Shown one piece after another: positions 19,477 to 28,073 of a stretch of DNA of 64,000 bases (positions are counted from its first letter, which is position 1; every line of letters starts with the position of its first letter). Origin of the DNA: Rhodothermus marinus (lineage in GTDB: Bacteria > Bacteroidota > Rhodothermia > Rhodothermales > Rhodothermaceae); assembly GCF_009936275.1 (NCBI RefSeq), contig NZ_AP019797.1:1-64000 (forward strand), read 5' to 3'. Position numbers and translations under genes: made by a program. Below the pieces are notes generated by a model that saw only the letters and a list, made by a program, of their open reading frames with translations, did not search any database and was not told the DNA's origin.

Positions 19477-19650
19477 TTATTTCACCTCCCGATGCAAAGT
19501 GTGGCGACGAAGAACCGGATTGTACTTTCTTAACTCCAGTCGGCCCGGGGTGTTGCGCCGGTTCTTGGTGGTCACGTAACGCGAGGTGCCCGGCGCTTCC
19601 GTGCACTCCAGAATGACCTGCACCCGGGCTTCTTTCCCCTTTTTAGCCAT
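19477..19650 (-). CDS. rpmG: 50S ribosomal protein L33
   Basis: Small large-subunit protein of 57 residues. Family segments are [21 protein letters not shown] and [21 protein letters not shown]. Only one cysteine is present (ECTE), so it lacks the paired CxxC zinc motifs and is a C- type L33. It lies between rpmB (17 bases upstream) and the DUF4295-like gene, the typical Bacteroidota order. Confidence 0.95.
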   Translation of the reverse strand: MAKKGKEARVQVILECTEAPGTSRYVTTKNRRNTPGRLELRKYNPVLRRHTLHREVK

Positions 19651-19667
19651 CGCTCACTCTCACGGTT

Positions 19668-19904
19668 TTAGATTTTGATACCCTGACGGCGCGCCTCGTC
19701 CAGCACCGCCTTGAGCCCTTTCTTGTTGATCGTCTTCATCGTTTTGGCCGAGACGCGGAGCGTGATCCAGCGCTTCTCCTCCGGAATGTAGAACCGCTTC
19801 TTCTGCAGGTTGGGGAGAAAACGCCGTTTCGTCTTGTTGTTGGCGTGCGAGACGTTATGCCCCGATACCGGCCCTTTACCCGTCAGCTGATCTCTACGTG
19901 CCAT
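19668..19904 (-). CDS. rpmB: 50S ribosomal protein L28
   Basis: Large-subunit protein of 78 residues. The chosen start gives [32 protein letters not shown], the diagnostic N-terminus. An upstream in-frame extension to 20012 adds unrelated residues and is rejected. The C-terminal part [20 protein letters not shown] matches the family. No zinc-binding Cys pairs are present, again the C- form. First gene of an rpmB-rpmG-DUF4295-tRNA-Pro-tRNA-Arg set. Confidence 0.95.
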   Translation of the reverse strand: MARRDQLTGKGPVSGHNVSHANNKTKRRFLPNLQKKRFYIPEEKRWITLRVSAKTMKTINKKGLKAVLDEARRQGIKI

Positions 19905-20032
19905 GACAACGCGCGACTGAATTTCCGAGTTTGATAATTTAGTAAAAGGATCCCTGCGGGCGCAATGCGCCCTGCTGGCGAAAGCCTTCCTTCTAAGCCC
20001 AGGCTTCCGCAAAGGTTTCGCAAAAACGAGCG

Positions 20033-20809
20033 TCAGGAAGTCGAAGAAGCCTGCCGGTAGCCGTCCAGCAGTGTATCGGCCCGAAGCCCCCGCCGCAACG
20101 TTTCCAGCGGGAGCACCTCTTCGGGCGCGATGTTGCCCAGGTTCACATTGGGTCCCAGGTGGCGGATGAACCAGACCTGTTGCACCTTGCGGGGCGCCTC
20201 GAAGATGAGCTGCGCCGGTGGAACCATCGCAACGATTTCGTCGACCAGTCCGGCCCGCACTTCACCGCTGGGGCGATAGAGTCCCACCGTGCCGCTTTCC
20301 CGGGCTTCGCAGATCACCTTCCAGCTACCTGCTTCCAGTTCGGCCTGAATCTGCTGCACCCACCGGTAGGGAGGGAGAATGCGTTCGGCATCCTTGGAGC
20401 CTACCTCGCTCAGCACCACGAAGTGCGCGGCCAGTTGCCGGATGACGCGCAGCTTTTCTTCCAGCGGAATGGTCAGGACCCCGTCGGATACCTCCACGTG
20501 CGCAAGCCCGAGCCGCTCGACCAACCGACAGTAGGCGTCCAGTTCACCGCGCAGGTAGAACGCTTCGAACAGCGTCCCGCCCAGATAGACGGGAAGCCCG
20601 GCCGCCCGGTAGCAGGCCAGCTTGCGTTCCAGACAGGGCGTGAGCAGCGCCGTCCCCCACCCCAGCTTGACCAGATCGATGTAAGGGCCGGCCACCTCCA
20701 GCACGTCTTCCACCTGTCGAACCGAGAGCCCTTTGTCGAGCATGAGCGTCAGGCCGAAGGTTCGGGGACGTTCCGGCCGCTCGGGCATAGAGGGAAGTTT
20801 CTGCAGCAT
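20033..20809 (-). CDS. comA: Phosphosulfolactate synthase (ComA family)
   Basis: ComA adds sulfite to phosphoenolpyruvate to give phosphosulfolactate, the first step of one coenzyme M route and a possible source of sulfonate head groups. The 258-residue TIM-barrel protein shows [74 protein letters not shown] and [25 protein letters not shown], which are family hallmarks. It is the last gene of a minus-strand operon, 9 bases after a LolC/E-type permease. A role in sulfonolipid synthesis is inference: related Salinibacter makes sulfonolipids. Confidence 0.88.
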   Translation of the reverse strand: MLQKLPSMPERPERPRTFGLTLMLDKGLSVRQVEDVLEVAGPYIDLVKLGWGTALLTPCLERKLACYRAAGLPVYLGGTLFEAFYLRGELDAYCRLVERLGLAHVEVSDGVLTIPLEEKLRVIRQLAAHFVVLSEVGSKDAERILPPYRWVQQIQAELEAGSWKVICEARESGTVGLYRPSGEVRAGLVDEIVAMVPPAQLIFEAPRKVQQVWFIRHLGPNVNLGNIAPEEVLPLETLRRGLRADTLLDGYRQASSTS

Positions 20810-20818
20810 GGCGCTTGG

Positions 20819-22075
20819 TCAGATGTCCAGATGAACGGCCTGGGCCGGCTCGATGGCGGCCGCGCGGGCCGCCGGGTAGAGCGCCGCCAGCACGCAGAGC
20901 ACCAGCGCCGCCAGCGTGATGCCCAGCAGGTCCGTGATTTCGATGGCCACCGGATAGGCATGAATCAAGAAGGCCTCGGCACCCGGCAACGGAACCAGCT
21001 GGAAGTGCTGCTGCAGCAGGGCCAGTCCGACTCCCAGCAACAGCCCCAGACCGGCGCCGGCCACGCCGATCAGCAGACCCGCCAGCAGGAACACCTGACG
21101 CACCCGCTTCCGGGAAAGTCCCATCGCCTGGAGCACGCCGATGTCCCTTCGTTTTTCGATGACCACCATGGTAAGCGCGCCCACGATGCTGAAGGCGGCC
21201 ACCACCACGATCAGCGCCAGAATCAGCGAGGCGCCCCACTTTTCCAGCCGCATTACGTCGTAGAGCCCCCGCTGCAGGTCGTACCAGGTCTGCACGCGGT
21301 AACGGGTCGTGTCGAGCTGCTGCTCCAGGAGCGCCTTGAGGGCGGCCGCGTGGGCCACGTCGTCCAGTCGCAGCGCGATGCCATCGACCCGATCGCCCAT
21401 GCGAAACAGCCGCCGGGCTTCTTCGAGCGCCACGAACACGTGGCTTTCGTCATAACCCGACGTCAGCTGGTAAAGGCCGCGCACCTCGAAGCGGATCAGG
21501 GGCGGTGGCGCCAGCGGTTGGGTGAGCAACTGCTCGAGCGCGGGTGCCGAGAGCAACCCAACCTGACTGGCCGGGTCGGTCGAGCTGGCCGGAAGCAGTC
21601 CCAGCCGGCGGGCCAGTGGCATGCCCACCAAGATGCCCGGTCGGCCCTCGCGCCGCTGCAGGTCCACGCTCCCGAAAACCCGCGCCGCGCCCATCGCCTC
21701 CAGCGCCTCGGGCTCGACGCCCCGCACGATCACCACCTTGTTCACCTCGCCCTCGCCTTCGTAGAGCAGCAGCGCCTTGCCCTCCACGTAGGCCGTCACC
21801 TCCGTCACATGGGGCAACCCCCGCAGGTACTGCTCCAGCGAATCGTCCACGGCCAGGCCGCCCGGCGTGGTGCTCACAATGCGCACGTGCGGATCGACCG
21901 ACACCAGCAGATCGCGCACCACCCGGTAGAAGCCGTTCATCACGGAAAGCACCACGATCAGGGCGGCCACGCCCACCGCCACACCCAGCACCGAAATGCC
22001 GGTAATGACGGCGATCAGCGTCACCTGATGCCGCGCCATCAGGTAGCGGCGGGCCAGCAGCAAGCGAACGTCCAT
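20819..22075 (-). CDS. ABC transporter permease of the LolC/LolE (MacB-FtsX) family
   Basis: Inner-membrane subunit of a lipoprotein-release or related transporter. The 418-residue product has an N-terminal helix (about 17-45) after LLLARRYLMARHQV, a large periplasmic domain (about 50-260), and three C-terminal FtsX-type helices (about 275-405) with MVVIEKRRDIGVLQAMGLSR between them, the LolC/E hallmark. No ATPase gene is adjacent, so it must use a LolD-like ATPase encoded elsewhere. It is 4 bases after a lipoprotein gene and 9 bases before comA, suggesting one operon. Confidence 0.88.
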   Translation of the reverse strand: MDVRLLLARRYLMARHQVTLIAVITGISVLGVAVGVAALIVVLSVMNGFYRVVRDLLVSVDPHVRIVSTTPGGLAVDDSLEQYLRGLPHVTEVTAYVEGKALLLYEGEGEVNKVVIVRGVEPEALEAMGAARVFGSVDLQRREGRPGILVGMPLARRLGLLPASSTDPASQVGLLSAPALEQLLTQPLAPPPLIRFEVRGLYQLTSGYDESHVFVALEEARRLFRMGDRVDGIALRLDDVAHAAALKALLEQQLDTTRYRVQTWYDLQRGLYDVMRLEKWGASLILALIVVVAAFSIVGALTMVVIEKRRDIGVLQAMGLSRKRVRQVFLLAGLLIGVAGAGLGLLLGVGLALLQQHFQLVPLPGAEAFLIHAYPVAIEITDLLGITLAALVLCVLAALYPAARAAAIEPAQAVHLDI

Positions 22076-22079
22076 CGTG

Positions 22080-22910
22080 TCAGCGTTCCGAAGTCGGCGT
22101 CAGTGGTTGGCCCAGGCGGGGCAACGGGTCCGTAAACAGCGCCTCCGGCAATGCGTCCGGAAAAGCCAGATTGTCCGTAAAGATGATTAACGGCGCATAG
22201 CGATACACCTTGCGCGTTGCCAGACGCACCGGCCCGAAAGGAGTTTCCCACGTCCTGTATCCTTCCCACCGGTAGCGGGCCGGCAACGCCTCGGGATTGT
22301 CGCGGGCCGGATAGGCCAGCTCGGCAATCAGTCCTTCCTGGCGATCCACGTAGAGCCAGAAGCGCCGGGCCGGAAGCCACTGGGCCCGTGCGAGTTCCAG
22401 GCGCAGTACCTCGTGCGTGGTCGTCGCCGAGTCGGCCTCGTAGAAGCGCTGCACCTCCGGCTCGAAAAGCCGCACGGGCAACAGCAGCCAGAACGTATCG
22501 TTGACAAAGCGACGGTAGGCCTCCTCCAGCAGCCGGCGGTTGGCCGCCTCGGCCAGCGGCCGCCCGTTGCGGTAGACCTGGCCGCGCCGCGTGCGCACGT
22601 TGAACAGCGCCACGTAGAGCGAATCGTCCTCCCGCACCCATTCCAGCCGGTACCGACCGCTGGGGCGATGCCAGAGGTGGTGTGCCAGCAGGCGCCGGGG
22701 GCCGTCGTGCGCTACCGCGTAGTCGAACCGGACGTAAGGCAACGCCCGCCAGACCTCCGGCCCACCGCAGGCCCGGTAGACACGCAGCGCCAGCGAATCG
22801 GCCCGCGTGTGCACGGGAATCGCCACAGAATCGGCCGCTGCAGGCGTTTCCGCCGGACGCGTGCGACAGCCCGCCAGCAGGATCAAAAGCACAACCGCGT
22901 AAAACCGCAT
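22080..22910 (-). CDS. Predicted lipoprotein of unknown function
   Basis: A 276-residue protein with a lipoprotein signal peptide ending LILLAGC (lipid-modified Cys near residue 15). No family recognised. The mature part contains a VYRACGGPEVWRALPYVRFDYAV segment and many beta-strand-like stretches (PSGRYRLEWV, RFWLYVDRQEGLIAELAYPA, YRTWETPFGPVRLATRKVYR), resembling outer-membrane lipoprotein folds such as LolA/LolB-like half barrels; this is only a shape impression. First gene of the operon with the LolC/E-type permease and comA. Confidence 0.75.
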   Translation of the reverse strand: MRFYAVVLLILLAGCRTRPAETPAAADSVAIPVHTRADSLALRVYRACGGPEVWRALPYVRFDYAVAHDGPRRLLAHHLWHRPSGRYRLEWVREDDSLYVALFNVRTRRGQVYRNGRPLAEAANRRLLEEAYRRFVNDTFWLLLPVRLFEPEVQRFYEADSATTTHEVLRLELARAQWLPARRFWLYVDRQEGLIAELAYPARDNPEALPARYRWEGYRTWETPFGPVRLATRKVYRYAPLIIFTDNLAFPDALPEALFTDPLPRLGQPLTPTSER

Positions 22911-22983
22911 GCCTTCGACGATTTGATTTTTCGGGGAAAAGTAACAACACCGCGCGGCACACGCACCCCCCGAACCGCTTTCG

Positions 22984-23008
22984 TTTTACCTTTGCGGTTA
23001 AGGTAAAA
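22984..23008. promoter_or_regulatory. Perfect inverted repeat over the -7 element upstream of the GH5 gene
   Basis: TTTTACCTT (22984-22992) and AAGGTAAAA (23000-23008) are perfect 9-bp arms around a 7-base centre. The left arm contains TACCTTTG (22987-22994), a full match to TAnnTTTG. The dyad therefore covers the predicted -7 box and start site, as expected for a repressor operator. No clear TTG is at the usual -33 distance. Confidence 0.55.
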
Positions 23009-23034
23009 TCTTTTGACAAAATACCCCGCGAGCC

Positions 23035-24108
23035 ATGCGTGTTCTGGCGCTGCTGCTTCTGCTGGCGATTTCGGCCGCGGCCCAGCCGCAGAAAGACAAC
23101 TTCTACGACGACCGGATCGACACCACGGCCAAGGCGCCCCCGAAGGAAATGCCCCGGACCTATTCGCTTCCGTTCATTCGCGTGGAAGGCAACCGTTTCG
23201 TGGATGAACAGGGCCGTACCGTCGTGTTTCGGGGCGTGTCGATTGCCGACCCCGACCGGCTGGAACGGCTTGGCCGCTGGAGCCGACGCATCTTCGAAGT
23301 GCTCAAAAACGACTGGAACGTCAACATCGTACGCATTCCGGTGCACCCCCGGGCCTGGCGTGTGCGCGGCGAAGAAGCCTACCTGAACCTGCTGGATCAG
23401 GCCGTCGAGTGGGCCAACGAGCTCGGACTTTATCTGATCATCGACTGGCACTCGATCGGCAACCTCCGCACCGAGTTGTTCCAGCACCCCATGTACAACA
23501 CGACGAAGACGGAAACCTTCCGCTTCTGGAAAACGATTGCCGAGCACTTCCGTCACAACCCGATCGTGGCCTTCTACGAGGTATTCAACGAGCCGACGCG
23601 TTTTAACGGCACGCTCGGGCGCATGTCGTGGGAGGAGTACAAACAGATCGTCGAGGACATCATCTACATCATCTACGCGCACGACCGCACGGTCATCCCG
23701 CTGGTGGGTGGCTTCGACTGGGCCTACGACCTGACCTACGTGCGCGAAAGCCCGATCGCCTTCCCGGGCATCGCCTACACGGCCCATCCGTACCCGCAGA
23801 AACGGCAACCCCCGTGGGAGGAAAAATGGGAGCACGACTGGGGCTTCGTGGCCGACACCTATCCGGTCTTCGTGACCGAGCTGGGCTTTATGAGTGCGGA
23901 TGAGCCCGGCGCGCACGTGCCGGTCATCGGCGACGAAACCTATGGGGAAACCATCATCAACTACATGGAAAAGAAGGGGATTTCCTGGACGGCCTGGGTG
24001 TTCGATCCGGTCTGGTCGCCCCAGCTCATCAAAAACTGGGACTTCGAGCCCACCACGCAGGGCCGCTTTTTCCGAGAGAAAATGCGCCAGCTCAACCCGC
24101 GAAACTAA
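23035..24108 (+). CDS. Secreted GH5-family glycosidase (cellulase/mannanase-like)
   Basis: Predicted endo-acting beta-glycosidase. The 357-residue product has a signal peptide (about 1-17, ALLLLLAISAAAQ) and a TIM barrel with the GH5 pattern: VVFRGVSIADPDRL, VNIVRIPVHP, GLYLIIDWHS, the acid/base glutamate in EVFNEPTRF, the HPYP histidine, and the nucleophile glutamate in FVTELGFMS. No binding module or sorting domain is attached, unlike the GH26 and GH13 enzymes in this window. Subfamily and substrate cannot be told from sequence. Divergent from the lipoprotein operon; a dyad operator precedes it. Confidence 0.88.
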   Translation: MRVLALLLLLAISAAAQPQKDNFYDDRIDTTAKAPPKEMPRTYSLPFIRVEGNRFVDEQGRTVVFRGVSIADPDRLERLGRWSRRIFEVLKNDWNVNIVRIPVHPRAWRVRGEEAYLNLLDQAVEWANELGLYLIIDWHSIGNLRTELFQHPMYNTTKTETFRFWKTIAEHFRHNPIVAFYEVFNEPTRFNGTLGRMSWEEYKQIVEDIIYIIYAHDRTVIPLVGGFDWAYDLTYVRESPIAFPGIAYTAHPYPQKRQPPWEEKWEHDWGFVADTYPVFVTELGFMSADEPGAHVPVIGDETYGETIINYMEKKGISWTAWVFDPVWSPQLIKNWDFEPTTQGRFFREKMRQLNPRN

Positions 24109-24126
24109 CGGTTTGCTGAAACATAT

Positions 24127-24201
24127 CCCCTGCAGACCTTCCTCGCTGCAGGGGCCGAGGTGCCGGATGGGCGGAGCTGGCCCGAAGGCGTGGGCTTTTT
24201 T
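24127..24201 (+). terminator. Two hairpins after the GH5 gene, the second terminator-like
   Basis: First a perfect 9-bp stem CCCCTGCAG (24127-24135) / CTGCAGGGG (24146-24154) without T-run, then a shorter GCCC/GGGC stem (24180-24195) followed by TTTTTT (24196-24201). Together they fill the gap between the GH5 gene and the next start. Confidence 0.55.
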
Positions 24202-24340
24202 CGTCAGCCCGGATTCCGTCGCGGTCCCGAAGGCTCGGGCCGACGCCGCCCCTTTCTGGCTCAGGGGAAGGGCACCGTCGTTCTGCTACGAGGTGGCCCG
24301 CCAAGAGGTCTTCTGGTCCGTTTCAAACCGCATGGAAGCC

Positions 24341-25045
24341 ATGCGTGCCATCTGGATGTGCGGGTTGTTGCTGCTGCTTTCGGGCTGGACGGCCCGGGCG
24401 CAGCTCCCGGCCGACACCGGTCGCACGGACCCCTACGGCACGGGCGCCGGCTTTCAGATCCTGCTCACCAACAGCGGTTTCGGGCTGGGCGGCTACTACC
24501 ACCGGTCCGTGGGGCGTGACCTGAGGCTGCTGTTCGACTTCAGCCTGGGATCGGGCAAGGACGAACGCGAGCAGAAATTCTACAACGCGCTCACGGGCGC
24601 CAGCTACATCCAGAACAAGGCCAACTACCTGCTGCTTGTCCCGATCCAGTTCGGTCTGCAGCGGCGGCTCTGGCGCGAGCAGATCGCCGACAACTTCCGG
24701 CCTTACCTGCAGATCTCGGCGGGACCGACGCTGGGCTGGGTTTATCCGTATTTTCGGGACCGCAACGGCAACCGCCGCTACGATCCGGAAATCGGCGAGC
24801 GCACCTACGACGTGTTTCAGGGGCTTCCGAAGGGGCACCTCCGGGCGGGCGTCGGCGGCATGATCGTGCTGGGCGCCTATTTCGGACAGAGTCTGCGCAC
24901 CACGCAGGGGCTCCGCTTCGGCTACGCGCTCCACTACTTCCCGCACCCCATTCAGCTACTGGAAGGCGACGCACCGCCCCGGCGATTCTTCGGCACGCCG
25001 GTCATCAGCCTGACGTTCGGCCGCCTCTACGGCGTCAGACGTTGA
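24341..25045 (+). CDS. Outer-membrane beta-barrel-like protein
   Basis: A 234-residue exported protein with signal peptide (about 1-20, [13 protein letters not shown]). I chose ATG 24341, preceded by GGAAG; ATG 24332 would add MEA. After cleavage it shows alternating aromatic/glycine strands ([63 protein letters not shown]), the pattern of a small outer-membrane barrel, and ends with a strand, [10 protein letters not shown]. Function unknown. It overlaps the convergent ychF by 11 bases. Confidence 0.75.
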   Translation: MRAIWMCGLLLLLSGWTARAQLPADTGRTDPYGTGAGFQILLTNSGFGLGGYYHRSVGRDLRLLFDFSLGSGKDEREQKFYNALTGASYIQNKANYLLLVPIQFGLQRRLWREQIADNFRPYLQISAGPTLGWVYPYFRDRNGNRRYDPEIGERTYDVFQGLPKGHLRAGVGGMIVLGAYFGQSLRTTQGLRFGYALHYFPHPIQLLEGDAPPRRFFGTPVISLTFGRLYGVRR

Positions 25046-26135
25046 AGCGAAACAGGATCACGTCGCCGTCCTGCACGACGTAGTCGCGCCCTTCCGAGCG
25101 CATGGCACCGGCCTCGCGGGCGGCCGCTTCCGAGCCGTAGCGGATGTAGTCCTCGTAGGAGATCGTCTCGGCCCGGATGAAGCCGCGCTCGAAGTCGCTG
25201 TGGATAAGTCCGGCGGCCTGCTGGGCCCGCGTGCCCCGCCGGATCGTCCAGGCGCGCGCCTCCTTGGGGCCCACCGTGAAGAACGTGATCAATCCCAGCA
25301 GCTCATAGGCGGCCCGCACCAGCCGTTCCAGTCCGGGGCGCTCCAGTCCCAGTTCTTTCAGGAAGGCCCGCCGTTCTTCTTCGTCCAGTTCGGCCAGCTG
25401 GGCCTCCAGCTCCGCACAGATCACCACGACCTGCGCACCTTCCTTTGCGGCAATTTCCCGGACCGTGGCCACGTGCGGATTGCCTTCGCCCTCGGGTAGA
25501 TCCGACTCGGCCACGTTGGCCACGTACAGCACCGGCTTCACGGTGAGCAGAAAGAGCGAGCGCAGCCAGGGCGCTTCCAGATCGCTCACCGTGAACAGGC
25601 GCGCCGGAGCCCCGCTGCTCAGATGGTCACGCAGACGCTCGTAGAAGGCCAGCTCCTCACGCAGCTTCTTGTCGCCGCTTTTGGCGGCGCGGGCCGTCCG
25701 TTCGATCCGGCGCTCGACGGTCTCCAGATCCTTCAGCAGCAGTTCGGTCTGGATGATTTCGATGTCGCGGGCCGGATCGACCGAGCCGCTCACGTGCACG
25801 ATGTTCGGATCCTCGAAGCAGCGTACCACGTGCAGGATGGCATCCACCTCGCGGATATGCGCCAGAAACTGGTTGCCCAGCCCTTCGCCCTTCGACGCGC
25901 CGGCCACCAGGCCCGCAATGTCCACGAATTCGATGGTGGTGGGGGTCACTCTGGCCGAACCGGCCAGCTCGGCCAGCCGCTCCAGCCGCTCGTCCGGCAC
26001 CGGCACCACGCCCACGTTCGGCTCGATGGTGCAGAACGGATAGTTGGCCGACTCGGCGCCGGCCCGGCTGAGCGCGTTGAACAGCGTCGATTTTCCAACG
26101 TTCGGTAGCCCGACAATTCCACAGCGCAGCGGCAT
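25035..26135 (-). CDS. ychF: Ribosome-associated ATPase YchF (Obg family)
   Basis: Universally conserved P-loop NTPase that prefers ATP and binds ribosomes. The 366-residue product has the expected length and shows G1 [15 protein letters not shown], the switch region [20 protein letters not shown]3 [20 protein letters not shown], a helical coil, and the C-terminal TGS domain with [17 protein letters not shown] and [15 protein letters not shown]. It is divergent from a small outer-membrane protein gene. Confidence 0.97.
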   Translation of the reverse strand: MPLRCGIVGLPNVGKSTLFNALSRAGAESANYPFCTIEPNVGVVPVPDERLERLAELAGSARVTPTTIEFVDIAGLVAGASKGEGLGNQFLAHIREVDAILHVVRCFEDPNIVHVSGSVDPARDIEIIQTELLLKDLETVERRIERTARAAKSGDKKLREELAFYERLRDHLSSGAPARLFTVSDLEAPWLRSLFLLTVKPVLYVANVAESDLPEGEGNPHVATVREIAAKEGAQVVVICAELEAQLAELDEEERRAFLKELGLERPGLERLVRAAYELLGLITFFTVGPKEARAWTIRRGTRAQQAAGLIHSDFERGFIRAETISYEDYIRYGSEAAAREAGAMRSEGRDYVVQDGDVILFRFNV

Positions 26136-26245
26136 TGTATCCTTTTCGTTTCAGGGATGGTACAACTTTCGCGGAAGCTTTCCGGTAAAAGCCAGCCGGC
26201 CCAAATCGGACAACGCCTGAATTGTTCCGCAACCGCTCGGTGAAC

Positions 26246-26752
26246 ATGCACCGCGCACGTGCCACGCTGATCGCACTGCTGCTGGCCCTTTCCTGCTCGG
26301 CGGTGGCGCAGCCCGTTCCGCCCGATCGGGGACGCGTGCTGCAGGCCGGTCTGGCCGCCGCGCCTGGACTGGGTGTGCAGCTCGGTTACATCTCGCCCCG
26401 GAGCATCTACACGCTGGAAGGCATTTTTTACCTGGACACCGCCCCGTCCTTTGCCGGAGGCGAGGGCAACACGCAGCTCTCGCTGGCTTTTGGTTCGGCC
26501 TTCCGGATCACCGGGCTGATCCGCACGATGGGCAACGCGCCGATCCTCTACGATCTCGATGTGGGCCTGCGGCTGGGACCGGGCCTGCTCTTCACGCCAG
26601 GCGAAACGCGCGCCCAGAAAAACCAGCAGTTCGGCCTGTTTCTGGAACCTTTTTTCCGGTTCGTGTCGGCCTTCGGCACCCGTCGGTTTTTCTTCGGCGA
26701 GGCCGGCCTACACCGACCGTTCTTCCGGGCCGGGCTGTGGTTCGTTTTCTGA
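26246..26752 (+). CDS. Small predicted outer-membrane barrel protein
   Basis: A 168-residue exported protein. The start at ATG 26246 gives signal peptide MHRARATLIALLLALSCSAVAQ; a TTG eight codons upstream is possible but less likely. The mature part has glycine- and aromatic-rich strands (VQLGYISPRSIYTLEGIFYL, LSLAFGSAFRITGL, LDVGLRLGPGLLF) and ends with a typical outer-membrane terminal strand FFRAGLWFVF with C-terminal Phe, the signal recognised by the BAM machinery. No specific function recognised. Confidence 0.72.
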   Translation: MHRARATLIALLLALSCSAVAQPVPPDRGRVLQAGLAAAPGLGVQLGYISPRSIYTLEGIFYLDTAPSFAGGEGNTQLSLAFGSAFRITGLIRTMGNAPILYDLDVGLRLGPGLLFTPGETRAQKNQQFGLFLEPFFRFVSAFGTRRFFFGEAGLHRPFFRAGLWFVF

Positions 26753-26757
26753 ACAAT

Positions 26758-27414
26758 TCAGATCAGATCCTGGCGTGGGATCGAGATGAACGTACGCTCC
26801 GGGAGCCGGACGGCCGTCAGGCGGCCCAGCCCCGGATGGGGATAGACGCAGCCGGTGTCGATGGCGATGAGTTTCTCCCGGTTGATGGGCTCGGGCACGG
26901 GCGTGTGGCCGCACACGACAGGCTTTTCCCAGGCGAAGCGGGGGGCGTTCAGGTGCTCCCGCTCCCAGAGAAACAGATCGGTATGGGCAAAGCGACGCAG
27001 GTTTTCGGCGATGGTCAGATCGGGCTTCAGCCCGCCGTGGACGAAGAAGAACTCCGGCGTGTCGTAATAAAGCAGCGTCTCGCGGATGAACGCCTCGTGC
27101 TCCTCGGGAATGCGAATCCCATCGTTCCGATAGCTATTGAGCGTGGTGAGTCCGCCGTTGATGAACCAGAGATCGGCCTCGCCACGATCCAGGTAGTTGA
27201 GCATCAGGGCCTCGTGGTTGCCCCGCAAAAAGACGCAGGGGATCTCCTCGCGCAGCCGGAGCAGCCGTTCGATGACGCCCCGGGCGTCGGGACCGCGGTC
27301 GATGTAGTCGCCGATGAAGACGAGCAGGTCGTCGCGCGTGGGCGCCAGGCACTCAAGGAGTGCGTCCAGCGTGCGGGCACAGCCGTGAATATCGCCGATG
27401 GCTATCAGCGCCAT
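26758..27414 (-). CDS. PPP-family serine/threonine phosphatase / diadenosine tetraphosphatase-like
   Basis: Metallophosphoesterase of 218 residues with all PPP metal-binding motifs in order: GDIHGC near the N-terminus, GDYIDRGPDARG, RGNHEALML, a mid HGGLKP and a late CGHTPVPEP. Close relatives are bacterial protein phosphatases of the PrpA/PrpE type or ApaH-like hydrolases; substrate cannot be told from sequence. It ends 6 bases after the convergent barrel-protein stop and is followed upstream by nusB with a 6-base gap, so the two share a transcript. Confidence 0.9.
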   Translation of the reverse strand: MALIAIGDIHGCARTLDALLECLAPTRDDLLVFIGDYIDRGPDARGVIERLLRLREEIPCVFLRGNHEALMLNYLDRGEADLWFINGGLTTLNSYRNDGIRIPEEHEAFIRETLLYYDTPEFFFVHGGLKPDLTIAENLRRFAHTDLFLWEREHLNAPRFAWEKPVVCGHTPVPEPINREKLIAIDTGCVYPHPGLGRLTAVRLPERTFISIPRQDLI

Positions 27415-27420
27415 GATGGG

Positions 27421-27918
27421 CTACGACTTCGACGATTGCTGTTCGGCCAGGCGTTGCAGCAGCGTCTCCATGCCGATCAGCCCGCGTCCCGACTTCTTCA
27501 AGCGTCCCTGGCGTTGCAGGTCCAGCACCACGGCATCGAGCACGCCGTTGACGAACTGGCCGCTTTTCTCGGTGCTGTACTTCTTGGCCAGCTCGATGGC
27601 TTCGTTGATGGAAACCTTCGGGGGAATATCTTCAAACGCGAGCAATTCGCAAATGGCCATGCGCAGCAGCAGCCGGTCGATCAGGGCAATACGCGTCAGG
27701 TCCCAGTTTTTCACATGATCGGCAATGAGGCGATCGGCTTCCTCGCTGTAGTTGATCGTCCGGAGAAAAAGCTGGGTGGCAAACCGGAGCGCCTCCCGGT
27801 CGTCCTTCAGCGCGGACCGCAGCACAGTGTCGATCACGTGCTCGGCCGTGTCGTGCCCCACCTCGTAGGCGTACAGCGCCTGCAGTACCCGTTCCCGAAC
27901 TTCCCTTCGGCTGTGCAT
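27421..27918 (-). CDS. nusB: Transcription antitermination factor NusB
   Basis: Binds boxA RNA with S10 to assemble antitermination complexes on rRNA. The 165-residue product begins MHSRREVRERVLQALYAYE at ATG 27918; a TTG five codons upstream is rejected. The helical core shows LIDRLLLRMAICELLAFEDIPPKVSINEAIELAKKYST and FVNGVLDAV, the family signature. It is divergent from comEC and cotranscribed with the phosphatase gene. Confidence 0.95.
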   Translation of the reverse strand: MHSRREVRERVLQALYAYEVGHDTAEHVIDTVLRSALKDDREALRFATQLFLRTINYSEEADRLIADHVKNWDLTRIALIDRLLLRMAICELLAFEDIPPKVSINEAIELAKKYSTEKSGQFVNGVLDAVVLDLQRQGRLKKSGRGLIGMETLLQRLAEQQSSKS

Positions 27919-28073
27919 CTTCCCGCGTGTCAAAGGACTGCTTCTTCGTCATCGAGCGCTGGTCCAATTCGCAAGGCGCCAGAAGGTTCTGCACCGGACC
28001 GGGATTCACGCAGGCTTGTCGGTTGCAGCTTTCGGAATCCGGTGTCTTTTCGGACAGGAAGCCGCTCGGTCTC

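Noticed and set aside
19955..19975. GGGCGC/GCGCCC palindrome before rpmB as terminator or operator
   Set aside because: Short palindrome in a GC-rich genome, no T-run and no link to a promoter box; not distinguishable from chance.
23894..24340. Long open frame running into the barrel-protein gene
   Set aside because: The part upstream of 24341 overlaps the GH5 gene and the hairpins after it and has no family features; the signal peptide begins at 24341.
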